From assembly GCF_011316935.1 (NCBI RefSeq), contig NZ_WLYS01000003.1, positions 641,395-705,394 of the forward strand: DNA of 64,000 nt, written 5' to 3'. Source of the DNA: Sphingobacterium chungjuense (GTDB taxonomy: Bacteria; Bacteroidota; Bacteroidia; Sphingobacteriales; Sphingobacteriaceae). This document shows, one piece after another, positions 7,617 through 17,175 of this stretch. The translations under genes and the position numbers were made by a program. Position 1 is the first letter of the stretch. The number at the start of each line of letters is the position of its first letter. The notes beneath the pieces are model-generated. The model ran no database searches. It was not told the DNA's origin and was given only the letters and a program-made list of their open reading frames with translations.

Positions 7617-10451
7617 ATGCGCAATAAAAATATATATAAAACCCTATTTATCAGATCATTAATATTAATTACATTACTACATAGTTCATATGATATTTTT
7701 GCACAGATAATTGACAATGATCAAGTAGATCCACGCATCAAATGGGAGCAATTTAACTTGCCGCACCACAGGGTTATATTCCCGAAAAAATATCGAAAGC
7801 AAGCTTCTTCTTTAACACATTATTTGGACAGCATGCGTTATTTTGCGAATGCTGATTTGGGTAGTAATCCTAGAAAGATACCCATTATTCTACATGCTAA
7901 TCATATCCTTCAAAATGGTTTTGTACAAATGGGGCCGCGAAAAACGGAGTTCTATCCCCTACCTAGTGGTGTAGCTAGCAATGTAGAATGGTTACCCAAC
8001 TTGGCTCAACATGAGTTAAGACATGTTGCTCAAATGGACAAATTGACAGGTCGTTTGAAAGCACCATTTTTTGAACAATTAGCATTTGCCATGTTCGGCA
8101 TTCATTTGCCAGCATGGTATTTTGAAGGTGATGCCGTGGCTACCGAAACGCAATTTTCTACTGGTGGACGTGGACGAATGCCCTCGTGGTTTATGCCTCT
8201 TCGTGCCAACGAACTGAGTGGTAGGTCTTATACTTTTGACAAAAATATCTTAGGTTCTTTTAAGGACATCACACCATCATTTTATCTCACAGGATACTTG
8301 ATGAACGTCCATTTGACCAACCAATTTGGTTATGATATTCGATCCAACATACTAGATGAAATGCGTGGAAAACTCTTCCGACCATTCAACTTTTACAAAG
8401 CCTTGCACCATAATTCGGGAAGTTATAATAGCCAAAGATTATATCAAAGCACAATTGATTCGATGAAGGCAACTTGGAAAAACGATGCTTTTGGAAAGAT
8501 TTTAATGAATCCGGTAGCAACACCATCGAGTCGTTATCCCCAAAACTTTATGCTCCCACAATACGATGATGGCAACCTTTTTAGTCTACTCCAAGGACCA
8601 CAAAAGATCGCTCAAATTGTCAGTATTTCCGAAGGAAAAGCAAAGCATATTGCCTACACAGGACAGCAACTTATGCCCTATTTTCATATCAATAAAGACC
8701 TGATCGTGTGGGACGAAGTCCGGAAAAATGCACGCTACGGCAAGAATACTTTTCAAGTTATTCATGTAATGAATTGGAGAACTGGTGCTAAAAGAACGCT
8801 TCAACTCAACGATTTTGTGTACACTCCCGTCATATCACATGACAATAGGCAACTTGCTGTCGTGCGTGTGGACCCTGCAGGCCAGAGTAGTTTACAATTA
8901 TATAATCTAGAGACGGCAACTTTATTAAGCACATTTCATCTTCCAGAGGGCATACATATTCAACAACCTCAATTCCATAGTGATGATCAAAAAATAGTGT
9001 GTATCGCAGTTTCTGAGCTAGGAACGAGCTTATTCGAATTGGATATCACAAATGGACAGCACACCCAGATTTTACCGTGGGGCCAACAAACTTTAGAGCG
9101 TCCTGTCTATGCTACAGATGATGTTATTTATAAAGCGCACTATAATGAAGTAGACAATATTTACCGCTGGGATCGTAAGAATAAATCGATCCATCAGCTG
9201 ACTAATGCCTTATACGGTGCATTTAATCCTACGCTCACGACTTCTGAATCGATCGTATTCAATGAGTATACACCCGATGGATATAAGATTGTACAACGGC
9301 CTTTCGTCGATTTAGAAGAGGTTACCACGTCTTATATGAAGCCAACAGTATACGATCGCTGGGATCAAAAGACATCTCAGACTGAGCGATCTATTTCGGC
9401 GCAGATCGAAACAGACACCACAATTATTAAGCCTTACAATACTTTATCGAGTTTGCTGAATTTCCACAGCTTGTCTATAAGCAGCAATAATTTTGAGAGT
9501 CTAGATAATTTTAGACCAGGCATTTTTTGGTTGGCAAACGATTTATTAAATACATCGCAGATTATGCTAGGCTACGAGTATGATACAGATATTCGTAAAA
9601 GCATATATAGTGCAGACTTTACTTATGCCAAATATTACCCAAAATTCTCTTTACGCTACGAGAACAGAGGGCAAATTGGTCAAGCTCGCGTGAATGATGG
9701 CAGCTTCACTCAGTTTGATTGGAGGGAACATGTTTACTCGGCTAATATTCAGATTCCTTTTTCCATCTATCGTCAACAAATTATTTATAGTTATGGTATG
9801 AATTTGGGCACTTCTTATCTAAAGCGTTACGATGTGAATATGCGTTTAAATAACTTTAACGATGAGATCGCTTTTCCATTGAATTACCAAGCATATTTCA
9901 ATCGCAATATGCGACGCAGTACCATGGATTTGCAACCAAGATGGGGACAAAACTTCAGTATGACTTACCGGCATCTACCATTTGCCAACGAGTCTTTGTC
10001 TGGCAATATCCTTTCATTGAGGACGGGATTCTATTTCCCAGGAATTATGCTTAATCATGGCTTGCAAATACGTATGAGCTTTCAACACAAGACAGGCACA
10101 TACCTGTTCAACAACGACATTCCAGTGGTGAGTGGTTTTGGTTATTTTCCATCTCCTCGAGTAGACAATACGTTGTTGCTTTCATACCGGTTGCCCATCG
10201 CGTATCCAGATTGGACTGTAGGACCGCTAGCCTACGTAAAACGTATCCAAGCACGCTTGTTTTCGGATTATCAAAACATGCAAAACTCCGGATTAACTCC
10301 TAAAACGTTTGGATTGGGACTATCTGCAGATGTTAATTTCTTACGTTATGTCTTGCCTGATGTTAATATCGGTGTACAAGGGATTTACATCAATGATAAT
10401 CGGGCATCGCAACGCGTTGTACCTGTTTTCAATCTGAGCTACACCTATTAG
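7617..10451 (+). CDS. Large surface protein: zincin-like domain, TolB-like propeller, C-terminal barrel
   Basis: A 944-residue exported protein. Residues 1-30 form a signal peptide (hydrophobic ILITLLHSSYDIFAQ). Residues ~60-260 look like a gluzincin-type peptidase domain: H132-E-L-R-H136 is an HExxH motif, and E170 in AWYFEGDAVATE is placed like the third zinc ligand. Residues ~310-580 contain repeated beta-propeller-like blades (PVISHDNRQLAVVRV, QPQFHSDDQKIVCIAV, NPTLTTSESIVFNEY), as in TolB/WD40-type proteins. Residues ~620-944 alternate aromatic beta strands and end in Tyr-Thr-Tyr, typical of an outer-membrane barrel. The combination suggests an outer-membrane protein with a periplasmic or surface peptidase module. 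Catalysis is inferred only from motif spacing. Monocistronic, with a terminator downstream. Confidence 0.7.
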   Translation: MRNKNIYKTLFIRSLILITLLHSSYDIFAQIIDNDQVDPRIKWEQFNLPHHRVIFPKKYRKQASSLTHYLDSMRYFANADLGSNPRKIPIILHANHILQNGFVQMGPRKTEFYPLPSGVASNVEWLPNLAQHELRHVAQMDKLTGRLKAPFFEQLAFAMFGIHLPAWYFEGDAVATETQFSTGGRGRMPSWFMPLRANELSGRSYTFDKNILGSFKDITPSFYLTGYLMNVHLTNQFGYDIRSNILDEMRGKLFRPFNFYKALHHNSGSYNSQRLYQSTIDSMKATWKNDAFGKILMNPVATPSSRYPQNFMLPQYDDGNLFSLLQGPQKIAQIVSISEGKAKHIAYTGQQLMPYFHINKDLIVWDEVRKNARYGKNTFQVIHVMNWRTGAKRTLQLNDFVYTPVISHDNRQLAVVRVDPAGQSSLQLYNLETATLLSTFHLPEGIHIQQPQFHSDDQKIVCIAVSELGTSLFELDITNGQHTQILPWGQQTLERPVYATDDVIYKAHYNEVDNIYRWDRKNKSIHQLTNALYGAFNPTLTTSESIVFNEYTPDGYKIVQRPFVDLEEVTTSYMKPTVYDRWDQKTSQTERSISAQIETDTTIIKPYNTLSSLLNFHSLSISSNNFESLDNFRPGIFWLANDLLNTSQIMLGYEYDTDIRKSIYSADFTYAKYYPKFSLRYENRGQIGQARVNDGSFTQFDWREHVYSANIQIPFSIYRQQIIYSYGMNLGTSYLKRYDVNMRLNNFNDEIAFPLNYQAYFNRNMRRSTMDLQPRWGQNFSMTYRHLPFANESLSGNILSLRTGFYFPGIMLNHGLQIRMSFQHKTGTYLFNNDIPVVSGFGYFPSPRVDNTLLLSYRLPIAYPDWTVGPLAYVKRIQARLFSDYQNMQNSGLTPKTFGLGLSADVNFLRYVLPDVNIGVQGIYINDNRASQRVVPVFNLSYTY

Positions 10452-10467
10452 CTGCAAACTCTTTACG

Positions 10468-10506
10468 AAAAAGGCTCATCTGAAATTAATCGGATGAGCC
10501 TTTTTT
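10468..10506. terminator. Bidirectional terminator between the surface-protein gene and pgk
   Basis: Stem AAAAAGGCTCATC pairs with GATGAGCCTTTTT around a 12-base loop, with A-run and T-run on opposite sides. It can serve both converging genes. Confidence 0.88.
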
Positions 10507-10527
10507 ATGAATTTATCTTCTGATCGA

Positions 10528-11724
10528 TTATTCACTCTCAGAGATGGCTTTAACACCAGGAAGTGTTTTACCTTCCATATATTCTAGCAAAGCACCACCG
10601 CCAGTACTTACGTAGCTTACATGCTCAGTCATACCGAATTTAGAAACGGCAGCTGCAGAATCACCACCACCGATGAGTGAAAATGCGCCTCTTTCAGTGG
10701 CAGCTACGACAGCATCAGCTACTGCACGCGTACCTTTAGCGAATGTATCCATTTCGAATACGCCCATCGGGCCATTCCACAAAAGTGTGTTTGATGCGCT
10801 AATCACTTCTGCAAAGTGCTCACCAGATTCTGAACCGATATCCAGACCTTGCTTATCTGCGGGAATAGCATCGTTTGCGCCATTATATACGGCTGCATCA
10901 TTGGCAAAACGATCTGCGATTTGTGCATCCGTCGGTAGTATCAAGTTTACGTTTTTCTCTTCTGCTTTTTTCACCAAATCGTTAGCTAAATCTAGTTTAT
11001 CTAGCTCCACTAAAGATTGGCCAATTTCGCCGCCACGTGCTTTTACGAACGTGTAAGCCATACCACCACCGATAATTAGATTATCCACTTTATCCAACAA
11101 TGCTTCGATCAACTCCAACTTGTCAGAGACCTTCGCCCCACCCATAATTGCAGTGAATGGTCTAGTCGGATTGTTCATCACTTTTTCGGCATTCTCTATC
11201 TCTTTAGCCATTAAATAGCCAAATACCTTATTATCTGAAAAATTCTCCGCAATAACGGCGGTCGATGCGTGTGCGCGATGTGCTGTCCCGAATGCATCAT
11301 TGACATAAACGTCACCCAGTGCAGCTAATTTCTTCGCAAACGCCTGATCACCTTTTTCTTCTTCTTTGTAGAAACGTAAATTTTCTAACAATAATACTTC
11401 ACCTGCTTTGAGTGCAGCGGCTTTTTCGACCGCTTCACTACCGATACAGTCATTAGCGAACTGCACATCTACACCTACTACTTCCGAAAGGTGTTTTACG
11501 ATATGCTTTAGCGAGTATTTATCTGTTGGACCTTCTTTTGGTCTTCCTAAGTGGGACATCAAAATCACAGACCCGCCATCTTTCAATATTTTTTGTATCG
11601 TAGGTAGAGCACCTTGTATACGGTTATCATCAGTGATGTTAAAATCATCGTCTAACGGCACATTGAAATCCACACGAACAAGGGCTTTTTTCCCTGAAAA
11701 ATTTAAATCGTCAATAGTCTTCAT
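10528..11724 (-). CDS. pgk: Phosphoglycerate kinase
   Basis: A 398-residue glycolytic enzyme converting 1,3-bisphosphoglycerate and ADP to 3-phosphoglycerate and ATP in the cytosol. Signatures are [15 protein letters not shown] near the N-terminus, [12 protein letters not shown] (substrate arginine region), [10 protein letters not shown], the hinge [28 protein letters not shown], and the C-terminal nucleotide loop [12 protein letters not shown] followed by [16 protein letters not shown]. Length and domain order are normal. A weaker -7-like element (TATATTTA) precedes the gene at about 11743-11750. Monocistronic. Confidence 0.97.
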   Translation of the reverse strand: MKTIDDLNFSGKKALVRVDFNVPLDDDFNITDDNRIQGALPTIQKILKDGGSVILMSHLGRPKEGPTDKYSLKHIVKHLSEVVGVDVQFANDCIGSEAVEKAAALKAGEVLLLENLRFYKEEEKGDQAFAKKLAALGDVYVNDAFGTAHRAHASTAVIAENFSDNKVFGYLMAKEIENAEKVMNNPTRPFTAIMGGAKVSDKLELIEALLDKVDNLIIGGGMAYTFVKARGGEIGQSLVELDKLDLANDLVKKAEEKNVNLILPTDAQIADRFANDAAVYNGANDAIPADKQGLDIGSESGEHFAEVISASNTLLWNGPMGVFEMDTFAKGTRAVADAVVAATERGAFSLIGGGDSAAAVSKFGMTEHVSYVSTGGGALLEYMEGKTLPGVKAISESE

Positions 11725-11818
11725 AGTTCAAACTTTAAGGCCTAAATATACAAAAAAGCAGGTCTTTTAAAAGCTAAAGCCATGTTAATTTAAATGTTCG
11801 TTGTAAATAAAACACAAA

Positions 11819-11849
11819 AAAACCTACAGAAATATTTCTGTAGGTTTCC
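11819..11849 (-). terminator. Terminator of the YceI gene
   Basis: The inverted repeat AAACCTACAGAAA / TTTCTGTAGGTTT is followed on the minus strand by a run of T. It lies about 40 bases after the yceI-like stop codon. Confidence 0.85.
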
Positions 11850-11886
11850 TTATATAGTCCCACATGCGTGGTGCTAACGGTATGTG

Positions 11887-12516
11887 TTATGCTTTGTTTG
11901 CAACAAGGTTAACTTTGAAGTTGATTTCTTTTGAAATCAAGTCATCTTGTTTGCCTGAGTAATTGACACCCCATTCTGCACGTGTAATGTTGAAATCTGC
12001 TTTAACTTTTACAGTAGTTTCTGTAAGCTCTTCTACATCTGCGTCGAAAGTAACGTTTTTAGAAATACCTTTGATCGTCAAGTTACCTGCAATCACCACG
12101 TTGTTAGCAGATGAACCTGCAGTAACTTGTGTAATTTGGAAAGTAGCCTCAGGGAATTCTGTTACGTTGAAGAAATCTTCATTTTTCAAGTGACCATCTA
12201 AGTTACCTTTGTATTCACCTTCTAAGTCAGTAGAACTGATTGTGTTCATATCCAACACAAAGTTACCGCCAGAGATAGCTTCGTTATCTACCAATAAAGA
12301 ACCAGATTTAATATCTACTGTACCTTCATGAAATCCAGTTACTTTAGTACCTTTCCAGATTAGAGAAGATTGTGTTGTATCCACATTGTAAGCAGTTCCT
12401 ACAGATTCGCCTGCTTCTACTGCATCTGCTGTTTCTGCTTTTTTACCTTCTGGATTGCCAGCACATGCCGACAAAATTAACGCAGCTGCAGCTGCTACTA
12501 CTGTCATTCTATTCAT
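11887..12516 (-). CDS. YceI-family lipoprotein
   Basis: A 209-residue exported lipoprotein. Residues 1-17 are a signal ending in the lipobox LILSAC (Cys17), then an acidic linker, then a YceI lipocalin-like barrel (about 43-209). Family segments are YNVDTTQSSLIWKGTKVTGF, HEGTVDIKSGSL, HLKNEDFFNVTEFPEATF and ADFNITRAEWGVNYSG. YceI barrels bind long isoprenoid or polyprenyl lipids; the ligand here is unknown. It has its own promoter (TATCTTTG) and terminator. Confidence 0.93.
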   Translation of the reverse strand: MNRMTVVAAAAALILSACAGNPEGKKAETADAVEAGESVGTAYNVDTTQSSLIWKGTKVTGFHEGTVDIKSGSLLVDNEAISGGNFVLDMNTISSTDLEGEYKGNLDGHLKNEDFFNVTEFPEATFQITQVTAGSSANNVVIAGNLTIKGISKNVTFDADVEELTETTVKVKADFNITRAEWGVNYSGKQDDLISKEINFKVNLVANKA

Positions 12517-12552
12517 GATTGATCTATTTAATGTTTAAACATCTAGTTTCAA

Positions 12553-12560
12553 CAAAGATA
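12553..12560 (-). promoter_or_regulatory. Bacteroidota -7 element for the YceI gene
   Basis: TATCTTTG on the minus strand matches TAnnTTTG. It predicts a transcription start near 12547 and a ~30-base leader. No good TTTG -33 box at the usual spacing. Confidence 0.6.
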
Positions 12561-12599
12561 AAAAGTATTCTGTAATAAGTGAAAAAAATCAAAAAATTG

Positions 12600-13925
12600 C
12601 TAATGACCTTGTGGTGAAGCATCTACACGACGAATATCAGCACCTAAAGCTTTCAAACGTTTTTCAATATGCTGGTAGCCACGCTCAATTTGTTCGATAT
12701 TATGAATCACGGAGGTACCCTGCGCAGACAATGCGGCAATCAAAAGTGATACTCCAGCACGAATATCTGGTGAAGTCATCTCGATACCACGTAAGGTATT
12801 TTGTTTGTTCAATCCAATCACCGTAGCGCGATGCGGGTCACATAGAATAATCTGTGCTCCCATATCAATCAATTTATCGACAAAAAATAAGCGGCTTTCG
12901 AACATCTTTTGATGAATCAATACATTACCTTTAGCCTGTATAGCGGTAACTAACACAATGCTCAATAAGTCTGGCGTAAAACCAGGCCAAGGCGCATCGG
13001 AAATGGTCAAGATAGATCCATCAATAAAGGTATCGATCTCGTAACTCTTTTGTGCAGGTATATAGATATCGTCTCCGCGTAATTCGAATTGTATACCTAA
13101 CCGAGCAAAAATAGACGGTATAATCCCCAATTCGGCAAAGCAAACGTTTTTGATCGTAAGCTCCGATCCTGTCATCGCGGCTAGACCAATAAATGAACCA
13201 ATTTCGATCATATCGGGCAACATACGGTGCGTTGTACCGCCCAGCTTCTCAACGCCTTCGATTGTCAGTAAATTAGATCCGATACCAGAGATATTCGCGC
13301 CCATACGGTTCAACATCTTACAAAGCTGCTGCAAATAGGGCTCACAAGCTGCGTTATAAATGGTTGTTGTGCCTTTGGCCAACACCGCAGCCATCACAAT
13401 ATTAGCTGTACCAGTAACAGACGCTTCGTCCATTAGGATGTACGTACCTTTTAATTGAGTTGCGTCTACATTGAAAAAGTTCTTTTCAGCATCGTAGTTA
13501 AATTTAGCTCCTAGCTTTTCGAAACCCAAAAAGTGCGTATCTAATCTTCTACGGCCAATCTTATCACCTCCCGGTTTTGGAATCGCAGCTTTACCAAAAC
13601 GAGCCAACAGCGGACCAACGATCATAATAGATCCGCGTAGGCTACCACCTTTTTTCTTAAAATCTTCGGATTGGAAGTAATCGATATTGATATCTTTTGC
13701 TTCAAACTCGTAGGTATCTTCATTCAACCGATTGACCGAGACTCCCAAAGCCGCCAATAGATCGATTAACTTATTTACATCTTTAATATCAGGGATATTA
13801 CTGATCGTGATTTTTTCTGGAGATAGCAAAACAGCAGAAATAATCTGCAATGCCTCGTTTTTCGCTCCTTGTGGAATGATCTCTCCACTCAATGGCTTAC
13901 CGCCACGTATTTCAAATGCGTTCAT
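12600..13925 (-). CDS. murA: UDP-N-acetylglucosamine 1-carboxyvinyltransferase with Asp in place of the fosfomycin-target Cys
   Basis: A 441-residue MurA, first committed step of peptidoglycan synthesis (enolpyruvyl transfer from PEP to UDP-GlcNAc, cytosol). Conserved parts are GGKPLSGEIIPQGAKNEAL (Lys-Asn of the active site), the loop KPGGDKIGRRRLDTHF, MDEASVTGTANIVMAAVLA, LPDMIEIGSFIGLAA and PWPGFTPDLLSI. The loop residue equivalent to E. coli Cys115 is Asp121, a state known in naturally fosfomycin-resistant lineages. The DUF4290 gene lies 70 bases upstream on the same strand, with a hairpin between them. Confidence 0.96.
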   Translation of the reverse strand: MNAFEIRGGKPLSGEIIPQGAKNEALQIISAVLLSPEKITISNIPDIKDVNKLIDLLAALGVSVNRLNEDTYEFEAKDINIDYFQSEDFKKKGGSLRGSIMIVGPLLARFGKAAIPKPGGDKIGRRRLDTHFLGFEKLGAKFNYDAEKNFFNVDATQLKGTYILMDEASVTGTANIVMAAVLAKGTTTIYNAACEPYLQQLCKMLNRMGANISGIGSNLLTIEGVEKLGGTTHRMLPDMIEIGSFIGLAAMTGSELTIKNVCFAELGIIPSIFARLGIQFELRGDDIYIPAQKSYEIDTFIDGSILTISDAPWPGFTPDLLSIVLVTAIQAKGNVLIHQKMFESRLFFVDKLIDMGAQIILCDPHRATVIGLNKQNTLRGIEMTSPDIRAGVSLLIAALSAQGTSVIHNIEQIERGYQHIEKRLKALGADIRRVDASPQGH

Positions 13926-13953
13926 AGGTAAAATAGCATTCCATTGTAGAAAC

Positions 13954-13990
13954 AGAAGAGGTAAATTGTGATCTACCTCTTCTATTTTTT
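13954..13990. terminator. Hairpin with T-tail between the DUF4290 gene and murA
   Basis: AGAAGAGGTA and TACCTCTTCT form a 10-bp stem, followed on the plus strand by ATTTTTT. Both flanking genes run on the minus strand, where the T-tract is weak. It may therefore be a partial terminator within the operon rather than a full stop. Confidence 0.5.
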
Positions 13991-13995
13991 ACAAC

Positions 13996-14727
13996 TTATT
14001 GAAACTTCTTTCGGTTGTTATTGTAATTGCTGTTGTTGTTATTCTTATTGTTGCTGTAGCTTCCGCCGCCGACTTTCTTTTTCATCATCGGTTTCTTACC
14101 TCCACCCGTATTTTTCTGATGACTATTCTGCGGGCCGGTGCTGGTAGATTTTGTGCGACTTCCCGGAGGCGCGGATTTGAAATCCAATTTGGTCAACACA
14201 GTATCACTTGGCAAAGTAAGAGCTCCTTTAGACAGTTCTTTTAAGTCTTGAATGATGTGCTCATCTGATACAGAATCCTTATTCCAGGAAAGGTAAGCCA
14301 TCTTCATAAAGTTGGCGATGGATAACGCCATACGTTCCGTATATTCAGGCTCTGGTTGCGCAATCGCTTTGCTAATCATATCCTCTACCGTACGTCCGTA
14401 GTGTTTGTAACGAATCCGTTTTTGCGGATATGCTAAGGTTTCTGGCTTTTGTCTAATCTGACCTCTTTCTGGAATGGGGTATGGAGAATCAACATCGATT
14501 TTAAAATCAGAAATAATGTATAAATGATCCCACAGCTTGTGCTTGAAGTCAGATACATCACGCAAATGAGGGTTTAATACGCCCATCATATCAATAACGA
14601 CCTGCGCTAATCGATTGCGCTCTTCACGATCAGAAATCGTGCAGATATAATCGACCATATTTTGCACATTACGCCCATATTCGGCCAATATCAAGTGCGA
14701 CCGAGTACTATTATAATCAAAATTCAT
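13996..14727 (-). CDS. DUF4290 family protein
   Basis: A 243-residue cytoplasmic protein restricted to Bacteroidota as far as I recall. The folded part (about residues 1-180, starting MNFDYNSTRSHLILAEYGRN) is helical and contains DMMGVLNPHLRD, YPIPERGQIRQKPE and YGRTVEDMISKAI. The C-terminal ~60 residues are low-complexity, rich in Lys, Gly, Ser and Asn, probably disordered and basic (nucleic-acid contact is possible but unproven). It is repeatedly found next to murA in this phylum, and that is the case here. Function unknown. Confidence 0.85.
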   Translation of the reverse strand: MNFDYNSTRSHLILAEYGRNVQNMVDYICTISDREERNRLAQVVIDMMGVLNPHLRDVSDFKHKLWDHLYIISDFKIDVDSPYPIPERGQIRQKPETLAYPQKRIRYKHYGRTVEDMISKAIAQPEPEYTERMALSIANFMKMAYLSWNKDSVSDEHIIQDLKELSKGALTLPSDTVLTKLDFKSAPPGSRTKSTSTGPQNSHQKNTGGGKKPMMKKKVGGGSYSNNKNNNNSNYNNNRKKFQ

Positions 14728-14798
14728 AGTGTTATTTTATATACAAACGTCTGATTATGAAGCTAATGACGTCGTTAAATCTTATTAATTGTGCTTAA

Positions 14799-17063
14799 TT
14801 ATACAATGCGAAGCTTAGCAAATTTAAGCAACAATTGCTTCTGTCCCAACTCTTTGAAAAAAATAGTTGCTTTTATATCAGGTCGGTTACCTTCTAAGTT
14901 AACGACTTTGCCAAAACCGAAGCGTTCGTGCTCCACTTCCATACCTACTTGCAGTCCGCTGGTATCCGATGGGGCGAAGCCTGCTGTTGGTACGTGTGCC
15001 TTAGGCAAAATAGAGGTTGTTTTCACTATTTTTGGCTTCGGCTTGCTAAACGATTCTTCGCGCTGCCATGCCATCCGCTCTGATGAAAAACCACCTTCCT
15101 GCTGAGCCGGCACGCGTGGTTTGAAATCTAACTCTAAACATGAAGGCGCCAATTCATCTAAAAACCGACTGGGTTCACAATTGTTTAATGAGCCCCAACG
15201 ATAGCGCGAAGTCGCATACGATATATGCAATTTTTTCTCTGCCCGTGTTACCGCTACATAAAACAAACGGCGCTCTTCTTCTAATTCCGACCTCGAATTA
15301 AGAGACAGTTGAGATGGAAAAAGGTTTTCTTCCATGCCGACAATAAATACGGTATTAAACTCCAAACCTTTGGATGCGTGAATCGTCATTAGCGATACCG
15401 TATCGGCATTGGGATCTTTGTCTTTATCATCGTTGGTAAGCAAAGCCACATCTTGCAAAAAGATATCCAATCCCTTTTCTTCCAGATCTTCTCTTTCCGA
15501 AAACTCTTTGATACCATTGAGCAATTCCTGAATGTTTTCGTAGCGGCTAAGCCCTTCCACTGATTTATCTTCGTACAGGCTTTTCAGTAATCCCGAATGT
15601 TGCGCGATGTGCATCGCGGTATCGAAAGCTGATTGGTTTTTAGCGACAGCCTGAAAACTTTGAATCATAGTCGCAAAATTGACTACCGCCGTCGCGCTTC
15701 GTCCATCCAGAATACTGCCTGCATTCGCCAATACATCCCACAAACGATAATTATTTTGATCTGCTGCGACCATCAATTTTTCAATCGTGGTGTCGCCTAT
15801 TCCTCTGCGCGGATAATTGATCACGCGCTTTAACGCTTCCTCATCGTTAGGATTGAAGGTAAGTCGAAAATAGGAAATTAGATCTTTGATCTCCTTACGT
15901 TGGTAGAACGAAGTACCGCCGTATAGTTTATAAGGCACGTTCAGCTTGCGCAATGCTTCCTCGAGCGATCTGGATTGGGCGTTGGTACGGTATAGAATAG
16001 CAAAATCCTTATACACCAAGCTTTTTAATGCTTTCTCTTGCATAATGGCCTCGGCCACGATTTTCCCTTCTTCATTGTCCGAAAAAGCGCGGCTTACCTT
16101 GATCTTTTCGCCATCTTCATTATCCGAAAACACATTCTTCTCCAACTGATTTTTATTGTTGGCAATAATGCTATTGGCAGCATTCACGATCATCTTGGTC
16201 GAACGATAATTCTGCTCTAATTTGAAAACTTGTACGTCGGGATAATCTTTCTGAAAATTTAGAATGTTTTGAATATTCGCTCCGCGAAAAGCATAAATAC
16301 TTTGTGCATCATCCCCTACTACGCAGATATTTTCGTGTACAGCCGCCAAACGCTTCACAATAAGGTATTGTGAAAAGTTGGTATCCTGGTACTCATCCAC
16401 CATCAAGTATTTGAACTGATGTTGGTATTTATGTAAGGTATCGGGATGTTTGTTGAGCAACACATTGGTTTTGAACAACAAATCATCAAAATCCATCGCT
16501 CCGGCACGGTAACAGCGCTGCGCGTAGGTCATGTAAATTTCGCCTAGTTGCGGGCGACCATTGGCGCGATCCTCGGCCATGATGGCTTCATTTTTATTGT
16601 ATTCCTGCGGAGAAATTAGATTGTTTTTAGCCGAAGAAATTCGACCATAAACGTGATTCGCATTATACAGCTTATCATCCAAGTTCATTTCTCGGAGAAT
16701 AGCGCGCAATAAACTTTTGGTATCGTCGGTATCGTAAATTGTGAAATTGCGCGGATAGCCAATCAATTCGGCTTCCGAACGCAAAATCCGCGCAAACACC
16801 GAGTGAAATGTACCCATCCATATATTTTTCGCTTCTGATCCAACGACTTTCATGATCCGTTCACGCATCTCTTTGGCCGCCTTGTTGGTAAAGGTCAGCA
16901 CCAAAATATTGAAAGGATCGACTCCTTGACGAATCAGATGTGCTACCCGATACGTAATAACGCGAGTTTTGCCAGATCCGGCACCCGCTACAATCATAAC
17001 TGGACCCTGAGTTTGTTCTACAGCACCGCGTTGAGAGGGGTTGAGCCCCGCTAAATAATCCAA
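14799..17063 (-). CDS. UvrD/PcrA-type ATP-dependent DNA helicase, TTG start
   Basis: A 754-residue superfamily 1A 3'-5' helicase acting in repair or replication restart. Motifs in order are QRGAVEQTQGPVMIVAGAGS with GKTR (Walker A), LTFTNKAAKEMRERI, MGTFHSVFARIL, MVDEYQDTNFSQY (Walker B), VVGDDAQSIYAFRGANI, LEQNYRS, VSLMTIHASKGLEF and LFYVAVTRAEKKL. The C-terminal ~50 residues (VGMEVEHERFGFGKVVNLEG) match the Tudor-like PcrA tail. The first codon is TTG at 17061-17063, preceded by AAGGAAG, and aligns with the normal N-terminus (LAGLNPSQ), so the rare start is likely real. It lies downstream of dnaB, separated by a hairpin. Confidence 0.94.
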   Translation of the reverse strand: MDYLAGLNPSQRGAVEQTQGPVMIVAGAGSGKTRVITYRVAHLIRQGVDPFNILVLTFTNKAAKEMRERIMKVVGSEAKNIWMGTFHSVFARILRSEAELIGYPRNFTIYDTDDTKSLLRAILREMNLDDKLYNANHVYGRISSAKNNLISPQEYNKNEAIMAEDRANGRPQLGEIYMTYAQRCYRAGAMDFDDLLFKTNVLLNKHPDTLHKYQHQFKYLMVDEYQDTNFSQYLIVKRLAAVHENICVVGDDAQSIYAFRGANIQNILNFQKDYPDVQVFKLEQNYRSTKMIVNAANSIIANNKNQLEKNVFSDNEDGEKIKVSRAFSDNEEGKIVAEAIMQEKALKSLVYKDFAILYRTNAQSRSLEEALRKLNVPYKLYGGTSFYQRKEIKDLISYFRLTFNPNDEEALKRVINYPRRGIGDTTIEKLMVAADQNNYRLWDVLANAGSILDGRSATAVVNFATMIQSFQAVAKNQSAFDTAMHIAQHSGLLKSLYEDKSVEGLSRYENIQELLNGIKEFSEREDLEEKGLDIFLQDVALLTNDDKDKDPNADTVSLMTIHASKGLEFNTVFIVGMEENLFPSQLSLNSRSELEEERRLFYVAVTRAEKKLHISYATSRYRWGSLNNCEPSRFLDELAPSCLELDFKPRVPAQQEGGFSSERMAWQREESFSKPKPKIVKTTSILPKAHVPTAGFAPSDTSGLQVGMEVEHERFGFGKVVNLEGNRPDIKATIFFKELGQKQLLLKFAKLRIV

Positions 17064-17142
17064 AATAACTTCCTTTTAATTGATAAAAAGTAATGAAACC
17101 AAGATGTAAAACTAAGAAAAATCCGGCAAGAAGCCTAGCCAA

Positions 17143-17160
17143 CATCCGCGTAAGCGGATG
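17143..17160. other. Strong hairpin between dnaB and the helicase gene
   Basis: CATCCGC - GTAA - GCGGATG is a perfect 7-bp stem with a 4-base loop, 16 bases beyond the dnaB stop codon. No T-run follows on either strand, so it may be an RNA-stabilising or processing hairpin or a weak terminator. Confidence 0.4.
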
Positions 17161-17175
17161 CTTGTGTAGAAAAAT

